A stretch of 64,000 bases of DNA from Cyanoderma ruficeps (GCA_008694505.1 VZDJ01000223.1:2631350-2695349), one strand, 5' to 3'. Shown: positions 35,861-50,800, numbered from the stretch's first letter. Numbers and translations: made by a program. The notes: a model not told the origin generated them from the letters alone.

Positions 35861-38800
35861 GGTGAAGATTTCTAGAAGCTTAGGTGCATGGCACATGGGT
35901 GAGTGACTTCCAGTTGATGTATTGAAGTTGACCTGCAAAAGAGAAATGGAAGCTTAACCCTCTTAATGCATAGAAGAGGCAAAGCAGGCAAGAGTAACGT
36001 GTTATATGCTGTGTTTGCTTCACATGTTCAGAATTTCGTGTTTTGGCAGTATCTGAGAGGTGGACCATCTGTAACCATCTTTTGTGTCCTATGATCAGAT
36101 GTCTGAGTATTCTTGAGCCATTCAGTGAAAGTTTCTGGGTAAAAGACCTTTTTATCAAAGAGAGGTCTTCCCTCTGTGAATTAGTCATTTCTCTGTTTAT
36201 AAGAGTAGAGTGACAAGTACCTGTTAAGGGTGTAATGAAGTCTGACATCATGTGTTCCTGTGTTATATCTGATGAGACGATAGAGGGAGGCATTTTGAAG
36301 AGGAGGGAATTGAGGGCCTCTCCAGCCTCTTCTCAATGGGGAAAAAAGAGTGGTGAATTTTTCATTTGCAGGTCAACTTTAAATACATGTTCCAGCCTCA
36401 AGCCTTATCTGCAGTTCAATTAATGGGGATATGTCTTCTTTAGGGTAGGATAGAAGGATCCATCAGCATTTTTGTGTCATTCGTAGATGGTTTTGCAGAT
36501 AGTGGAAATTTTTCACTTAATTATAATACTGAGCATTATGGCTTTGTTTTTTAAGTCTTGGGTTTTTTTAGCTGCACTAAAAAATGTGGCTTTATTCTGT
36601 GCTGTCTCTTAAAAGTACAAAAATACAGTACAGTGAAATACTACATTATCTCAGCTTCTGACCTGTGGTCACAGAATGTCTCAACAGCACTAGAGCATCC
36701 AGTGCAATCTCTAGTTACAGCTGAACGGCCTTAATTTAACCATTAAGAATTGCCAGACACTTTTATCTGAAGTGTTCAGCAGTTTTAAGACCATAACTCC
36801 AAGCCTCTGTTGAGAAGCAGTTCTCTCTGATCACTGGTATCTGCTGATCACCTGTCAGATGTGCAGTATTTGGCTTGCAAATGTGCTGAGTGGGCCTTGA
36901 TGTCAGTTCTTTTGTTAGCTCTTCATCTTGCTTTAGACAAAAGTCTAACAGATAAAACTTGTTTTGCTGAGGCAACACTTTAATACTCTGGGTTTCTTCT
37001 GTTTTACCTAATTAGAATAATTGCAAAACACTGAGGAGATTTTTACAAGGTCTTATATTTGTCCTTTTGATAATATTACATGTAAAATTCATGCATTATA
37101 AAATGATTTTAACTACTGCTTGTAAAACTATAAAACTTTTTGCTTTTTCTGAAGATCATATTGGTGCTCTAAGGATACTTTGCCCTTCTGCCCCAGTCAA
37201 GTCAATTCCTTCTCCCTTTGGTGTCTTTCTGTAATTTTCTGTATGTTGTTTTCAGACCCCTACTTTTCCTGGATTAAGACCTTATTGCATGCACTGTTAA
37301 CTCAGCATATTCTGCAGATTGTATTAAGTTTCACTCTATCAAACAGTGAATGTCTCATTCTGACAATGGTGCCATTTTGTAGCTAATACTGCATAGACTT
37401 CAAGCTTGAATGCATTTTCAGAATGATCTTTCCTTAGTAGTAATGTTGTGGAAATCCCTCGAGTAAGTACTGCCACTTATATTTCATTGGTACTTGCATA
37501 CAAGCAGGTGAACAGTTTTTCCATGATTTTCACGTGGATACTTCCTTTCCTGCTCCTGTCATTCCTGTGCAATAAGAGCTGTGATGTGGCTGCCTTTAGT
37601 CTTCAGTTACTCTTGTCTCTTGTGTGATTCTCCTGTAAACAGGCAGGAGTTTGAGTGCCTGTGTTGTGTGTTGGTCCTCGCCTTCATTCCTTTGGATACT
37701 GCTTCTTAATGTTCAGAGAGTTGGATTTATGGTGCATTTACCCAAAACCAGTAAAACTGCTTTGAATGTAATAGTTGTATAAAGACAAATACTTGGTTTA
37801 CAATGCCAAGTGTAATCAACATAGCTCTGCCAGCAAAATCTCTGATGTAATGCAGCCCTGAAAGCAGGATTTTGCTTTAGTTTATCTCTTCCTGGAAAGA
37901 GATTGCAGAAGCCTTTATGATTACAGAAAAGCATATCTTTTATAGCTGTTGCAGGACTCGAGTGACACATAGACACAAGCTTTGTTTTTTACTTGTTGCC
38001 TAAATTTGCCGTGGCAGCTCTTTCAGTAAAATTCACATTTGCAAATGCATTTTGACCAGTCTTGAAATTGCAATATAATACAAATGTTGAATGCAAGAGG
38101 TTAAGCTACAAGAAAATTTCAGACACAGGTGGGAAAACAGGTTTACAAAAAAACATGCCAGAATTTATTGCATCTAGGACTGTGTAGAAGGTTCTCAATT
38201 ATTTTTATGCATGGTCTCACAATATCGTAGTAAGAAGCTGATCTTTAGGGCACAATGGATGAGACTGGTGTGAAAGAACCTTGAAAAAGCCTGGGTTAGT
38301 TTTTTAGAAGTCTCTATATAACTCCTCCAGGCTGCCATTAGAATAGCCTTCTGCCATTGGCAAAGTTGCTCTAAATAAAATACTACTTAGCTGCCTTATG
38401 TAGACTGAAAATTTCTTCTGAAACCTTTGGATTACTTTTTTTTTTTTCTTCCACAGATGAGATTTTAGGTGCCAATAATAAATTTGAGGCTGGGCAGTTT
38501 ATCTAGTAACAGTGGATAACTATTCCTCCCTCTGTGCATGCATGGAACAGTGTAAAGAAGCTTCTAGAAACACATTCAGCTGCATCTGCTTTCTGTGGTT
38601 TCTGCCAGTATTGTAGTCTGTGGAACTCTTGAGCAGTACTGGCACAGAACTGGATAACTTACTCTCTTAAAACATGGGTGAAATGGAATGGGGTAGATAA
38701 CCTACAGTTATCTCATAAGAATCAAAGAATTCTGGATACAAGGTGAAAACTAAAATACCAGGATTCCTTCAGTTTTATGAACAGCAAGAAGGGCATTATG

Positions 38801-41800
38801 ACCTTGAGTTAAAGTGAGACTGATACACCAGTCCATGAGCTGGGGCCACAATTTAAAATGGTAACTAATGACACTTCCTAGTAAATGTCTTAATAATTGT
38901 ACTGGTCTCGTTTCTACATGAACACTTAAGACAAGGGTGAACATTTTCAGTGGCTGGTGGAATCTTTAACTTTTCGTGAACTAGTACACAAATACTATCA
39001 GTTATGGGAAAAATGCCCCAAGACAACTGACTGGTGTTCCATTGATCAAGATACAAAGCAAAACAAGCTGTCCAATTCAGAAGTAGTTACCAACTACAAA
39101 AAATACTGTTTGGGCCTAACAAAAGAGGTGCTATAGCAGTCATTTTCTTTTGTTTGCTTGATCACTGGAATTTTGTTAATTTTGAATGCATGTCTTTCAC
39201 TTAATTGGGTCATGTTTTTTCTAAAATTTAAATTTTTCTTCTTCCTATAGCCCTGCCATAGGACAGGCTGAGGCAGAGTCTCAGTGTTGCCCTGTTCAGT
39301 CTGAGGCAAGTGGGATTTATTTTATTCATTCTGGGGGCTTTCACAGCTTTATGGCTGTTGGATATTTATGTCCCCAAACTTGCAGCAAGTTTGGTGAAGG
39401 CCCCTAAATTTATTTTAATTTAGGTTTTTTTATTCTCTTTTGGTAGATGGGCTCTATATTAATATTTATCTTTTTATTATCACTGTGTTTTTAAGAGTCT
39501 TAAGGGGAGGGAACGTGTTTTAAGATGCGTGGGTACCTTTTCTCTTAATGGAGTGCATTTTCTTCAAGGCTGCTCAGGTAGACCTTAAGCCACACTGCCC
39601 CTCCCCATCTTTCCCTGCATTGCATTTGTGCTGTATTTGTTTTTGGGTTTGGTAGTGTTGATTTTGTGTAGTCTCTGAAGTAGTGGCATGTAAATACCAA
39701 TTATTAATGTTTTCTCTTTTGAGGAGATGTATCTGTTGAAAAGCTTAAAATAGGTTTGAACTAAGTAGGAAGTTAATTTGCTACAAAATTGTGTAGCCCA
39801 AATTAGAGAATACCGTTTCTTTGAAGAAGTCTGAGATGTTAATACTGCTGCCTGTGTGAGCTGCACCTCATCAAATATTAATGTAGAGCCCTGTGAAGAA
39901 ATAGAGATCAGCTCCAAGTCGGTAACACAGAACAGAAGAGTGAGAAATCAAAGCTGCAGATTTTTCAGTTTGCTGGTTTCGAGGAGAACTTTTTCCTCAG
40001 TCTCTCAAATTTGAGAATATTTCGACTGTTGCAGCAATAGGAAGAGCTGAAAACTTTTTTTTTTGAAACCTTGGGAAATTCTGTTGCGTATTCAAATTTT
40101 GATTTATTTGAAGTTCCTTCTTTCATGCAGTGACTAGCAAAAATTTCTACCCTTTGTGAAGAAAAAGGTTTTATTCTGTTGCAGATGCATTGGTTGTGAA
40201 TGCTTGAGGTTGCTTAAAGACAACTTCAGCTCCAGAACAGCAGATTTTGCCCAAGGAGGTCTTGCAGCATATCAGCAGTGAAATACTAAATAAACAAATG
40301 TAGGAATCTGGTTTGAGTTTTTTTAAGTTTTGAGATATTAAGTTTGTGGTGAGGTTTTTTTATGAGCATAAACTGTTCTGTTTCTTCAAGATTTTGCTGA
40401 AGAATGACCCCTAATGGAATTTCAAGTAATTTTAATTCAAGGATAGAGTTGTAATTAACTTAGAAGAGTGGATTGCACATTGCTGTTGTACCCTTGTTTG
40501 TTTGTACTCTGCCCTTTGCATTTTTCCTGTAGAAGGCCCCCCCAAAATCCCTGTCTGACTGGAAAATTGACGTGTCCATGTTAACTTTTTCAGAATGGTT
40601 ATTGAGCATGGTCTTGCTTTGCTAATTCTCATTGTGGTGCTCCCCTGATAACAGTGAAGATGAGAACAACTCTTCAAGATAGACTACTGCAACTAGTATT
40701 TCTTTCACTTGCTTTATTTATAGGAGCATTTGGCTTAGTTCTTATTTCCCTAGAATGTCTAAGGAAACTGTTTAACCCAAAATAATACATTGTGGGGCTT
40801 GTATTTTCTTACTTTAAGTATCTGAATCTCTCAGAGTCTCCAAATAAAAAATAGGCAAATTTCAAATGCCTCTTTATTTTGAGGGATGAAGCGTGTTCTT
40901 AGTTACGTTCCAGTATTGCAGCTGTCATTGCAGCAGTTGGTGTATCACAAAGTTGTACATCTTTTTGTTAGTGAAATTCCTTTACTAAAGGTGACAGTAT
41001 TTTAGTGACGTGACTTTTATAGATGTTAACAAAATGAGGTCTTGGAGTTCAGTTTTTTTAAGCTTAAGTAGGGGCACATAACTTTTATTAAGGAACAGGG
41101 ATTACTGATACTCTGCTAAATTGGGTAAATTGACACCTGATCTATTAAACAAGAAAAGTAACTTGGAGATGTGGTAAATAAAGTACATACCACATGCAAA
41201 GAACTTTTTAAAAATCTGCATGCTTGCACTTAAAACAATCAGACCAGGGAAACAATGGTAGTGACTGTGTTCCGTAAGAATGCAGCTGCCTGTGACTGCT
41301 GTCTTTTGTCTGTCATGGTTGGGCTAGGTTGGAGGTAGTTTAGAGGAAAGTTTGAGGACAGCCATTTAAAAGGATAAGGAGGAATCAAAGTGTTTGTAAA
41401 GTGTAGTGTAAATAAAGGTTCTTTCTGAAGTTCTGAAGAACACTTGGTGAGAGGTTTCTGGCACACTGTAAGCAGCAGCTCAGTGCAGTCTTGATTGGCA
41501 GAGCACAGGTTCCCAGTAAGACTCTATTAAAAGAAATGCAGTTTTACTGCAGTGTTATGAAGGTGTGGCTGAGGGGCTGAGCCCTGGAGCCTGCTGCTTT
41601 GGTAGCCAGCCATATCCTGTCCTGAGCCACAGGATCCAGGGTGTTATCCTCAAGCCATTTGTTCCTGGCATCCTGCTGAGGCAGTTTGGGCTGTCTGTGC
41701 TATGAGTGATTGGGAGGCTTGGTATTTATATACCTGGACGCTGTTGTGAGTAGTGAGGCCTTTGCACCCTCTGAACAAGTTTACAATAACCTCTTAAATT

Positions 41801-44800
41801 CTTACAGGATTTCTTGCAGTAGGGACAGTCAGCAACAATGCTGTTTCAGTGGCACTGAATTTGACTTCTGCAGAAATACTGTCTTGAACTTACTCAGCTT
41901 AAGGTTTTTTTTTCTTAAGGATATAAAGAAGTGAAAAAGTTTTGAGAAAAAAGTATAGAATTTTAATGCCAATATCATCTTAAGTAAAAAGCAAAGACAC
42001 ACATGACATTGAGAGCTTGAAAAGCTTCCTTATAAATTCTCTTGTTAGCAGTTAGTGTGTCTCTCTGATAGCCAACTGCCTTTTACAAGGTTCAAGCTTC
42101 TGACATCTTAAAGTTTTTTTTCCTTAAATTTTGTCTAAATCTCTACCCTATTCCCAGGTACCATATTTGGAAAGGGGGCATGGGTTGTAGAGTTTGAGCT
42201 TCTGCCACTCTTAGTAGCAAATACATAAAACTGGTTTTTGCTAATAGCAATTTCAATTACCAGAAATGCAGTGCAACCAAAGGAGGCTATTTCACCATCT
42301 CTCAGCTTAGGAAGTTATGTAATGCTTTGAGATAAAGATGTCGTGCAGAGCTTTTTTTTCTTTTTTTTTTTTTTTTAATTGAGTTCCTTGCATTGACTTC
42401 TTTAGCTTCTTTCTCATAAATTTAAGTGGGAAAAAAATACATTTTGCTCTTTCACTTGTAAAGTTCAGAATAAGAAAACACACGTTAAGACTTTAATGAA
42501 GGAACCTGGCAATGTAAGTATTGTAATTTCCTTTATGGTTTTAGTAGGCAACAGCTGACCTTGTTAAACTTACGAGTTACGTATGAAAAATCAGAAGGGA
42601 AATTTGAAAGTAGTTTTATAGTTGCCTTTACTTCACATGCTTTTCTTAAGCAACAAATTGCAATAATTGAAGTTTGGCAGCTTTTTTTTTTTTTCTTAAT
42701 AAAAAACTAAATTATGGGTTAAACACCTTGGTTTAATACAATTTGTGTTTCTGTTAACTAGCAGCAGAATTTCAGCATTTGCTACTTACTGGTAGAGAAG
42801 AAAAATTCCACAGAACTGCCAGTACAGGTTAGTTTAATCTGTAAGTACCTGATGTTCCTATTTGAAATAATTTGTTCAAATGATACCACTTAAATACCTG
42901 AGGGGAATTTTGGTCTCTGAAATGTGGTTGTTACCTACTGCTGATTCTAGTAGTGAGTGAACAGACAAGACTCTTTTGGAAGATCTATAATGGATTTAAC
43001 TGTGCTTGTGGACAGGTAAAAAATACCTGCAAGCACCTTTAAGGAAAATTTAATACAGAATCTTGACAAAGCAGCCTTTGATGTTACTGAAGAGTGTGAA
43101 AATCTGAAGTCACAGTCACTGTGGTAACAAGCTACTTATTAATGAGGCTGTTTTTTATCAGCAAACCAGCAGAATCCTGTGTTTGTTGTGTTGGGGATTA
43201 AGCATTTGTTTGTAAGAATCCATAGCAGTTTGTAATCTTTCCATTTTCTTTAGCTATTGCTAATTACCCTTTTTACCCACAGATTTTTACTCTGTTAGGC
43301 CAGTAAGCCAGGAGCTTGTTCCTGTATGCTTTTTTAATCATTACTTTTGCTAGTTCATTTCAGCACTTAGAGGCTACCTACAAATGTGGTTTTGTCCAGC
43401 TGTTTTATCTTACTCCAGTTACTCTGCCTTGCCTCTATTTTAATTCTGCCCTATTCCATATTCCCAGAAATTCTGGTATTTCATTTCTGTTGTATAGAAT
43501 ATTTTACACCTTAAAATAGGAAGGATTCTCTTTGCGAATGGATAAAAGATGCAGCTTTCTCAGGAATGGCTGCATACATTTATTTCCATTTAGACTTTGT
43601 ATATCTCATTTCTACATATCAGCAAAAGAGATGAAAACTTTTTCTGTGCTGTAGCACAAAGCAGAGATCCACAACTGGATGGACTGTGTAAGACTGTCCT
43701 TTAATTCAGTTTTGGAGGCCATGATGTCCCACTCTGAATTTGAGGGGCTTTTGACATCACTGGTGGATAATTACTGAGTTGGTACTGGGAAGGTCATAGT
43801 TATGTGGTAGCCAAACAGACACTTTTGCCAGCTCATTTGAAGGGTTTAGAGTGGGTTTATGAGTGACTTGTTGCTTCCAGCAGAATTGCTTGGTTTAGGG
43901 TTCTGAAATCTTAAATGGTCCTGCAGAATTCATCATAAAAACATACACAGCTTCAAGGCAATTGTATCTTTCCAGGTTTTAGAATAGTCACACATGCAGC
44001 CCATTGCCTGCCATCTACTCTGCATCAGTCCTTGGTAATTTACACTGAATTGCTTTGTCTTCAAAATGAGCTACAGGTGGATTTCTGACTAATGTTGCAT
44101 AGGTTTTTCTTTCTAGAAGGGGACGAAGTGGGAAGTTGTACGTTAATATTTATACTTCAGCTTTATCTCTGCTTAATCTTAATTGCAGGTATGTAAGAAT
44201 AAAAGGGATACCTTGTTGTGAGGCCATTACCCTGTTGACAGAACGTATCCATATTTGTTACACCCTCTATGGTTGACCCTAGCTGATATTTAATGCAATG
44301 CTCAGTACTGAGTTGGAGTGAGTAACTGCTTTTGGCTGCTCAGTTACCTTATCAAGTCCTGGTTTTGGCAGGGGTTGGGTACCTGCACTGGTTGTATGCT
44401 GGCCTAGCAGTCAGTGGGGATAGCTAAAAGGGCAGAGTGGGTTCCATAGTGTCTTAACAAAAAAAAAGTGCATTTCTCCAGGATAGATCGTAGTAGAACT
44501 CTGGTCCTCTCTTTGTGAGACTTTAAATGACAATTACTTCTGGTACTTTTTGGTAGAATCAAGTTTATTTCCTTTTGAGATAGGACCAAAACAATACTGG
44601 AAGTTTGAACTTTGATTACCAGGTGAGCAGTGTTAAATGGTAGCTCAGCTTCTGACACAGAGCAGCTGTCCATTGTAAAGTGGTTCAACAGTTTTCCCTC
44701 CCAGTTGGGGTACTTGATGTTTGGAACAGTTTGTCATTGCCCACTATTTCCTTAGACTCCTTGCTGACTCCCAGCTGCCCTTTTAGAGTTTCTGGTCACT

Positions 44801-46900
44801 GTGCAGCAAACTCAAAGGGAGCAAACTCCAAGCTGTTTTTAGTACCTTCATAAAGGACCTTTAAGCACATGAGGGAATAGTGTCCACTCTCAGTAGCAGT
44901 ATGGCCACAGAAGTTAGTTGTGAAGGGGTTTTTTCTGTAACTTGATGCTGCTTTTGTGTTAAGTGGTATGAAAGGGCTGGGATTACTGATCTTTTTCGAA
45001 AGACAGGTGGTGGCAAAATACTGATGTTGAATTTAATTCAAGAAGTGAGAGACTGGTAAGTATGTGCATCACTTTAATGCATGCAAATAATAGTAACAAT
45101 AACAAGCTTAATTTTATAGCATTCAGTTTACAAAGAAGATAAAAAGAACGGAGCTAGCATCATTTGCATCCACTGGGAACCTTCTCTGAACTGTTCTTCA
45201 GGAATGGGTCATTGCACATATAGCCATCTGTAATGTGTGATCATTTTTTAACAGTCTCTGATTAAACAGAAGTGAATCACTGTTTCTGTGTATTTTTTTT
45301 CTCCTCTTGAAAACCTATTTAAATTATTATTGCAACAGATGTTATGGTGGGAATAACTTGGTACCAGCATTTTGATTCTCTCTGAGCTGCAGAGACTTCT
45401 TTGTGTGAGCTGACTTAAAGTGGAGACAAACAACTGAATCCTAACTTCCAAGTTTTAACTTCCTTTTGCTGTTGATCTGCTGTCCTGCTAAGCATACTAT
45501 ACAAAGCTATTGAAGTTGGAAGAGTCGGAATGTGGAGGAAAAGTTTCTAATAGTGTTGTCATAGAAGTTGATGGCATGGGCATGCTGGGAGGTGCTCTGT
45601 TCTAAACCATTTTTGAGCAAAATGCTGGAGAGATGAGGTAGCTTGGGAGTTGGGTATCCTTGCACTTCCTGTGTATGGAATGAGAATGAGTTACTGTGCT
45701 AGGGCTGATTGGTCTTATTTAGCTACCACAGTTCACTCATTGGTTCATTTCTGAGAGGTGGTAAAGGAGAGATAAATTCATATTTTAATGCTATGACATG
45801 GACAAGTTGGAGGCATTTTGAATTGGGTATGTGTGACGAGTTGCAATAGAGGACCCTTCAAGGGAGCACTGCTGTTTGCAGAAGCTCTTAATGGGCATTT
45901 GTGCTCTGGGCCTTTCAGCTCCAGAGAAATCTGAGAGACATTTGGGAACTGCTTTATTCTAAGAGCTGGTTAGAGCAGGCAGCTGTGTGTTGCCTGGCAG
46001 GTTAAAGCCCTCCCAATGTGAACGTGACTGGTAGGAAGTCAGAAGGATGAGTCTGTACTTGCTGCCCTGTGAGCCTCAGCTGGTTGATCTTGGCAACGTG
46101 GGACCCCAGGAGTTGATCTGTAAGTTTACACTTTTTCTCTAAAACTTGTTTCGGTTTTGGGGGTTTGTTTTCGCTGTAGGGATGGTGGGGATGAAGTAAA
46201 GAGTTTGAAGCTAACCTTTTAATTTCTTAAAAGGTAAAAGTGGGCATATTGGAAAAGCAAGACCCCTGTTTATACCTCAGAGACAAGACTCAAGCTTGTG
46301 CCATAGTGTGGGCTACAGGGCAAAGCACTGCTGTCAGCAGAATCGAGTTGGATGCGTGCAGGCAGAAAACAAGTTACAAGACAGACCCTCTGGGCCAAGC
46401 AGGCTGTAATTCATCATGGTAACAGTTCCTTTTCAAAAACAAAGTCTGTACTTGTGCCACAGCATTTGAGCAGGTTGTGTATCTGGTGAGCAGTCTGCTT
46501 TGCTTCTAACTCCTGTGCTTGTAAGTAAGTGTACATATCCTGTTTCTGCTCTGGGTTGAAGCCATCCTAATGCCCCAGGCTAGATTTGGGGAAGCTGCCC
46601 TTGCCCAGTTACCTTCCCAAGCGTACTCCTGTCCCCTGCATCAGGGCTGGGGAGCAGAGGGGGATTCCTCTGGCCCTCCAGCTCTCCTTGCTTCTGCCAG
46701 TTGTTTCTGCTACACGAGGCAAGAATGTGAAGGCTTGGACTAGACGATAGTCTTCCATCTTCTTCCTTCTGAATTCACCGTGGCTTGCAGTTTGTTTTAC
46801 AGTTTTTGGCTGTGCCCAGATCTTGGCTGCAGTTGGAAAAGCAAATCATACCTAGCTACTGTTGGAAATACATCCTCAGGGTAAGAAAGCTCACATAGAA
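35860..46900. other. Eleven-kilobase interval without a recognisable gene
   Basis: No exon, tRNA or clear mobile element was recognised except a possible degraded CR1 tail around 46730-46780. ORFs are all short and lack family resemblance. The plus strand is visibly T-rich over A and has many poly-T tracts (for example 42352-42377 and 42681-42694), like the ZNF207 introns, so readthrough or an extended 3' UTR from ZNF207 is conceivable. AATAAA motifs on the plus strand occur near 40843, 41176 and 41409. Human has PSMD11 in this position; no PSMD11 exon was seen. Confidence 0.5.
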
Positions 46901-46904
46901 ATGG

Positions 46905-47826
46905 TAGTCCTTCATAAAAGATATTTATTGGATTAAAGCAAGTTATATTACAGGGGGTTTTAGCAATTCTAGTCATAGTCTCTTACATCAAACAATGTGG
47001 AACCAGCAGCACACACTTTTGTTATTAGAAACTAAATGTGAAATGGTTGCAAACAGCACTGAAAAACCCCTATGCATTTTTCAGATCATGGATGTATGCT
47101 CTAGACAAATTTGAATTCTGTATTCTGTGGCATTCCTTGTATGATAATGCAAAATCATTTCACCAAGTGCAGGAATTGTTTGGACTATGAACACATAACA
47201 ATGTTTACAAATAATCTTTTAGGTCACCCATGACTCTGCTCACATGTCTCTGCACCCCACCCTAGATACAGATCTGTCAAGTATGGTAATACTTAGAGAG
47301 AAGCAATGTAGAGGTAGCAGAATTTGAGATCTGTTTTTTATCAGTCTTGATTGCGAAGTCAGCTTTAAAATCGCTTCCATACTGACACTGGCTTTGCAGT
47401 TGGTAGTCATTTCATATATGGTCCATGTCAGAGAGCAGTGTATGGGGCGTGTGCACTTTTCTGTTGTTGATTCAGGAAGATAAATGTAATTACACTGAAC
47501 AAATTCTTTTACTGATCAAGTCACTGCAGAAATTAACTTAAAATCCTAAACTGTGGGATAAGAAGAAAGGGATTGATTGCAGTCTTTGGTTTGAAATCTT
47601 GCTTTCTGTGAGTCCAAAACTATCAAAGGCTTGGCTCGAAGTTCACTTTACTCATAGTTTCAAATTTTTTTAGTTATTTGGTCGCTGTTACAGTTGTTAA
47701 TTTTGATTTTCTTGTTGCCTGGTAGTTACCCAGGGCAGTCCACTTTTAGTTTTAAATGTGAGACTGGACACTTCCAGTGCTGTACCTTCTAAGAGCACAG
47801 TGCATACAGTACTGTACTTACATACC
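46905..47826 (-). other. SAMD9L: 3' UTR of the SAMD9L-like gene
   Basis: On the minus strand, the stop codon is followed by about 0.9 kb of AT-rich sequence ending at an AATAAA at 46929-46924. A splice-donor-like AAG/GTATGTAAG begins at the stop codon itself (47829-47817), so a 3' UTR intron is possible. Confidence 0.5.
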
Positions 47827-50800
47827 TTATGTTCTTTTGATGGCTGGGTCATTTTCAACCTCAATATTGAAAGCAACAAGACCATTAAATGAAAAGCCTA
47901 AATAAAAGGTCACATTTTCATTTCCAGCGGGCACTGAGTCTTGGTGGAGTGGCAAGATACGGAGCTCCTTCACGTGACCGCGTATAAATAAAGTTCTGTC
48001 CTTGGTCCAGCCAGAAACCCTTTTGAGATTGTCACGGATTATGGGAATATTCCATACAGTCCCATGCAGCCACTTCATTCTCCTCTCATCTAAGGATCCC
48101 ACCATCAATTTGTCAATTTTAGTTTTGTGCACAATCTTACTTAAGCCATAACCCTTTCCCAGAAAAAAATGGGTGTAGATTCTTTTCTTTCTGGAAGGAA
48201 CATCTTTCATTTTGATGTCATACAAGCGTTTCAGGGTTTGAAGGGCTGAAGTTAATATTTCATCTTTATCAGGATTAGGCTCTTTGTCTAATGCGTCATC
48301 GGGCCAGTACAGCAAGGTGAGCAAAAAAAAGGCACTTGCTGGAAATGCTCTTTTTCCTTTGAAGAATCTTAAACTGAGCTCACGAAGGGTTGACAGTGGA
48401 AGGAGTTTGGCTGATCCCGGTGCTAAGCAGGCTAATGTGATGTGGCACAAAATAAAATGGATCAGATCATTGTCATCCAGCTTGTTCCTCTGCGGGTTTT
48501 CTGGATAGAAACTAAGGATCCTTTCTAGCTTTTCAGCTGACCTGTTCTCTTTCTTATCTGTTAAGAATGACAGGATATTGGTGACGTTTCCTCCACCACT
48601 CCGATAAATATTCATGCGTCTCATGAACTGAGTGTCAGGACCATTGTTGCTGTCATCAATAAGTGATGCTGAGACGAAGAATTTAGCGTATACCGCTGAC
48701 TGGTGTCTCAGCCATTTTCTGGGATTATAAATTTGTTCTTCCTTCTCATCATTTTCATCATCCTTCTCTTGGTTTTTATCTGTTTGGAAATAACTTAGTT
48801 CTTCTGAAATCCATTCCAGAGCATTATACAGGTTCTGGCGCAAGCCTTTTAAGCGGGAATGAAGTGTTCCCCATGGTCTTTTTATGTCTTCAGGAATGTA
48901 ATCTGTGGTGAGATATTTCACAAGCTCAGTATGTTCCCCCTCTGGACTTCTGTGGAATACAGGCAGTGTGGACAAAAATCGAAGAAGGCGACAACCTACT
49001 TCCACTTCTCCAAAGTAGCCAGCGTTGTTCATACTTTCACGTTCTTCCTTTGCTGCCTGTTGTGCATCCCTGAAGCATTTCATAGCTTTAAGAGCAATCA
49101 TTATCTTCTCAGTGATCCTTTCAGGGGTGGCCTCCTCTGCCGATTTATCCACAGTGAAACTAAACCATCTCCTGTAGACTTGACCTTCTGTATCCAAAAT
49201 AAAAGAATCATTTGGCAAATGTGATTTTGCGACCTCTGCCCAGTATTTTGCATCTTCAAATTTTTCGTTGCTGTAATTTAGTCTGGCAAGCTGCTGGGCA
49301 AAAAAGGGATCTTTTCCAAGGAGTTCATATGCAGCTTTTAAAACAGCAATGGCTTTTTCACAGTCTTCAGTTTCACAGACATGTTCAATGAATGGGGAGA
49401 AGAGAGTATCAGTATTGTCACCCCTGCTTCTTTTATCGCGTCGAATAAACAGATGTCTGATAAACTTTATGAATTCTTCTCGTCCAAATCTGTTTTCAAA
49501 GAGTGCCTTTTCCTGAAGAAGAGCTGCTGCAAGTTGACTTAGTGGTTGATTTCCTGAAAGCTGATGCAGAATTTCTTTTGCAACCAGGCAGTGTATTATC
49601 CGAACAGATGAAATATAACTGGTGCTTTCCCTTAGCTCAATAAAAATCATTCTTACTTGTTCACTCAAGTGCTGTTTGAAATCGTGTGCTCTTGCTTTGC
49701 TCTCTATATAAGCCCCCAGCCCCAGAAAAGCCTCACAGTGTGACAGTGAAATGTATGAATTGGGTACGTAGCAGTTGAGCAGAGCCACGTAACGCATCAG
49801 GCAGGTGTCACGAGAGGAGGGGTTGATTCCTCGCAGTATGTTCTTTACTGTGTGTGACACATATGCTTTGTTGAACTCCTTACACATCAGCACAAACGTA
49901 AGGATGAATTCTGCCTCAGTGTATTTCTCCTGCAGGTTTTTAAGTTTGGTGTTGAACAGATTTTTCTCTGACTGTGTCAGTTTGTGAGTGACAGCAACTG
50001 TGTCCAGTGGTGAAGCCTTGCAAAGCCTTTCCGGGTTATTGCATCGTCTGCAGCATATGAGGATGAAGTAAGGCCTGGAGGTATTAATTTTCCTGGTTGC
50101 TACAGCCTCCATTAACTCAATCTGTAGTTCGTCAAAGTACTCGTCATCGTAATCTTCAATCAGGAGCAGCACAGGAAAACAGTGAGTGATTTCCTTTTCT
50201 TCATAATCTCTAAGGGCGAGCACATGATTACAGACAGTTGAAGGTGGATATAAGGTCTTGATAACAGCACATCTGAAATGTTTTCTGCTTTTCCATAAAA
50301 CTTGCCTTGCTATTGTGCTTCCACCACTCCCAGGATGGTGAAATATCTTTAGTTTTGCCACAGAATAATTTTGTCCACTTCCTCGTAAAATGCCATCCAA
50401 GAGTTTACTCGCCTCCATGCATGCTTCACGTTCAATGATATCCCCACAGAGTTTTTCATCAGCAAGCCACAAATTTTCCCACATGATTTTTTTCCCACGG
50501 TAAAAATTTTGTTCTATTTCTCGTGTTTGTTCGTCGGACAAAGGATTTGATTTGATCTCATCACATTGGTCAGCACAAAGGATTTCTAGGGAATACAGTT
50601 TCTCTTCTTCCCGCGTGGGAAGTGTACACACGCCTCCAGTGGAAGTTGGCAGGTGTCTGGGTTGGGCTGTAGAAGGCAGCATTTTCTGGATGGTGGCATC
50701 CACATGACTGAGCTTCATACCCACAATACTGCATTGTTTTAGGGTCTCAATGCTGCAGGATGCCTGAGCTAGATTCGCCCACTTACTGTAATTTTCTCTG

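Noticed and set aside
46730..46780. Possible degraded CR1 sense tail (GGCTTGGACTAGACGATAG)
   Set aside because: The match covers one block only and lacks the terminal octamer repeats.
36000..47000. Second SAMD9L copy or pseudogene, or PSMD11 exons
   Set aside because: None of the translated frames resembles SAMD9L or a proteasome subunit.
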